Source: Lachnospiraceae bacterium UBA7160 (GTDB lineage: Bacteria > Bacillota > Clostridia > Lachnospirales > Lachnospiraceae). From it: DNA of 14,435 nucleotides. The stretch is from assembly GCA_002491565.1 (NCBI GenBank), contig DKWE01000042.1, forward strand, positions 1-14,435. The letters are read 5' to 3'. The notes under the pieces were generated by a model. That model did not search any database. It was given only the letters and a program-made list of their open reading frames with translations, and was not told the DNA's origin. A program made the position numbers and the translations under genes. Positions 12,977 through 14,435 of the stretch are shown here, one piece after another; position 1 is the first letter of the stretch; each line of letters starts with the position of its first letter.

Positions 12977-14435
12977 TTACCCCATAATAGCCGTCACATG
13001 ATACTCCTTCTTGCCTTCCTCAAACGGGATGACATGACCGTCGATCTCCTTGCCGTCAACGATGAGCTTCTGGATGCCCTTCTGGACACCGTTCGGGTTC
13101 TCAACCTTGATTTCGTAGGAAGCGCCGCGGAAGGTGCGATTCAGCGTGAAGTCACCGAAGCCCTCCGGCACGCACGGATTGATACCGAGGCCCTCGTACT
13201 CCGGCTGGACGCCGAGGATTGCCTGGGAGATATTGACAAAAGTCCAGGCTGCCGTGCCAGTCAGCCAGCTGTTTTTCGCTTCGCCGTGGAACTTCGCGTC
13301 TGCGCCTGCCACCATCTGGGAGTAGACGTATGGCTCAGTCCGGTGGATCTCGCTGATGTCCTCAATATAAGCAGGGCAGGTCTTGCGGTAGATCTCAAAT
13401 GCGCGGCTGCCGCGTCCGATCACTGTCTCCGCAATCGATACCCACGGGTTGTTGTGACAGAAAATTCCTGCGTTCTCCTTATATCCTGGCGGATAGGAGG
13501 ATACTTCACCAAGGTTGAGGTAGTATTTCGAATATGCAGGCTGCAGAAGCATAATGCCGTATTTCGTATCCAGCCGCTCCTTAACAGAATCCAGTGCCTT
13601 CTGTGCAAGTCCTTCCTCTACGCCGACACCAGCCAGCACGCAGAAGCCCTGCGGTTCAATGTAGATCTGGCCTTCCTCGCATTCCTTAGAGCCGATCTTC
13701 CTGGAATCTGCGTCATAAGCGCGGACAAACCACTCGCCATCCCAGCCATCCTTTAAGATTGCCTGGTACATGATATCGACCTCAGCGAGCGCCTGGGCAG
13801 CCAGATCGTCCTTGCCGGTCAGGCTGCAAAGCTTTGCATATTCTTTTCCGTATTTGATAAACATGCCTGCGATGAACACAGACTCTGCAACCGGTCCCTC
13901 AGACGGGCCGGTGGTCTGGAAAGGCTCGCCCGGTGTGTCGGAGAAGCAGTTCAGGTTCAGGCAATCATTCCAGTCTGCGCGGCCGATCAGCGGAAGGCCG
14001 TGCGGTCCCTTATGTGTGACGATGTAACGGAAGGAGCGCGTCAGATGCTCAAAGAGAGGCGCGGCTTTTGTCTCGTCATTGTCAAACGGCACCATCTCAT
14101 CGAGAATGGAGAAGTCGCCGCTCTCCTTGATGTAAGCTGCAGTACCAGCGATCAGCCACAGCGGGTCGTCGTTGAAGCCGCTTCCGATGTCCATGTTGCC
14201 CTTCTTGGTCAGCGGCTGGTACTGATGGTACGCGCTGCCGTCCTCGAACTGAGTGGAAGCGATATCAATGATACGCTCTCTCGCGCGCTCCGGAATCAGA
14301 TGGACGAAGCCGAGCAGATCCTGGCAGGAATCGCGGAAGCCCATGCCGCGCCCGGTGCCGGATTCGTAGTAGGAAGCAGAGCGGGACATATTGAAAGTAA
14401 CCATACACTGGTACTGGTTCCAGATGTTGACCATG
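12977..14435 (-). CDS. GH94 cellobiose-phosphorylase-type enzyme (3' part)
   Basis: 485 codons of an open frame run off the right edge, so the N-terminal part (roughly 320-330 residues if it has the usual ~810) is missing. The methionine at 14434 is internal, not a start. Motifs of GH94: YESGTGRGMGFRDSCQDLLG (23-42 of the fragment), QFEDGSAYHQYQPLTKKGN (62-80), GSGFNDDPLW (84-93), the catalytic segment GRADWNDCLNLN (151-162, aspartate-rich acid site), and the C-terminal AYSKYYLNLGEVSSYPPGY and KNSWLTGTAAWTF stretches. GH94 enzymes split beta-glucosyl disaccharides with phosphate. The close fit to cellobiose phosphorylase suggests cellobiose plus phosphate to glucose 1-phosphate plus glucose, in the cytoplasm. 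Cellodextrin, laminaribiose or chitobiose specificity cannot be excluded without the N-terminal part. It is convergent with nagB, so it belongs to another transcription unit coming from the right. Confidence 0.93.
   Translation of the reverse strand, partial: MVNIWNQYQCMVTFNMSRSASYYESGTGRGMGFRDSCQDLLGFVHLIPERARERIIDIASTQFEDGSAYHQYQPLTKKGNMDIGSGFNDDPLWLIAGTAAYIKESGDFSILDEMVPFDNDETKAAPLFEHLTRSFRYIVTHKGPHGLPLIGRADWNDCLNLNCFSDTPGEPFQTTGPSEGPVAESVFIAGMFIKYGKEYAKLCSLTGKDDLAAQALAEVDIMYQAILKDGWDGEWFVRAYDADSRKIGSKECEEGQIYIEPQGFCVLAGVGVEEGLAQKALDSVKERLDTKYGIMLLQPAYSKYYLNLGEVSSYPPGYKENAGIFCHNNPWVSIAETVIGRGSRAFEIYRKTCPAYIEDISEIHRTEPYVYSQMVAGADAKFHGEAKNSWLTGTAAWTFVNISQAILGVQPEYEGLGINPCVPEGFGDFTLNRTFRGASYEIKVENPNGVQKGIQKLIVDGKEIDGHVIPFEEGKKEYHVTAIMG

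Noticed and set aside
12962..13756. Plus-strand open frame of 264 codons opposite the GH94 gene
   Set aside because: Antisense to strongly conserved GH94 sequence; no independent evidence.

Overview
The window looks like a chromosomal carbohydrate-utilisation region from an anaerobic Firmicute, most likely a Lachnospiraceae-type clostridium. The reasons are the strong AAGGAGG ribosome binding sites 8-9 nt before the starts, near-consensus sigma-A promoters, the MalFG-type sugar ABC transporter without its own ATPase, and the combination of GH43, two GH51 and a GH94 enzyme, all apparently cytoplasmic. The assignment is by gene content only; there is no rRNA, tRNA, insertion sequence or CRISPR array to anchor it.

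Layout from left to right. (1) A small tandem-ACT-domain protein (41-454), followed by a 328-base gap filled mostly by a 38-bp tandem repeat. (2) A 310-aa regulator with an ArsR-like winged helix and a large unassigned C-terminal domain (783-1715). A control region follows (terminator-like hairpin, perfect palindrome, TTGAAA/TATACT promoter, long leader), then a GH43 glycosidase (2035-2994). (3) A second regulator of the same family and the same 310-aa length on the minus strand (3228-4160), transcribed away from a sugar ABC transporter operon: solute-binding protein (4622-5980), a stable intercistronic stem-loop, and two permeases (6092-6997, 7002-7904). (4) Two alpha-L-arabinofuranosidases of family GH51 from clearly different branches (8270-9775 and 10295-11809), with a small eight-cysteine protein between them (9785-10213). 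(5) nagB, glucosamine-6-phosphate deaminase (12043-12780), with its own promoter, converging on the 3' part of a GH94 cellobiose-phosphorylase-type gene (12977-14435, minus strand, cut by the window edge).

How it probably works (inference): arabinose-substituted oligosaccharides from arabinan or arabinoxylan are bound outside the cell by the solute-binding protein and imported by the two permeases, using an ATPase encoded elsewhere. GH43 and the two GH51 enzymes then remove arabinose inside the cell. The two paralogous regulators are the best candidates for sensing the sugar and controlling the GH43 gene, the transporter operon and perhaps the GH51 genes. The GH94 enzyme extends the theme to phosphorolysis of beta-glucan disaccharides.

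The most novel-looking element is the paired regulators: a metal-motif-free ArsR-type DNA-binding domain joined to a conserved ~200-residue C-terminal domain, one copy beside each transcription unit. Second are the cysteine-rich protein lodged in the arabinofuranosidase cluster and the 38-bp repeat array.
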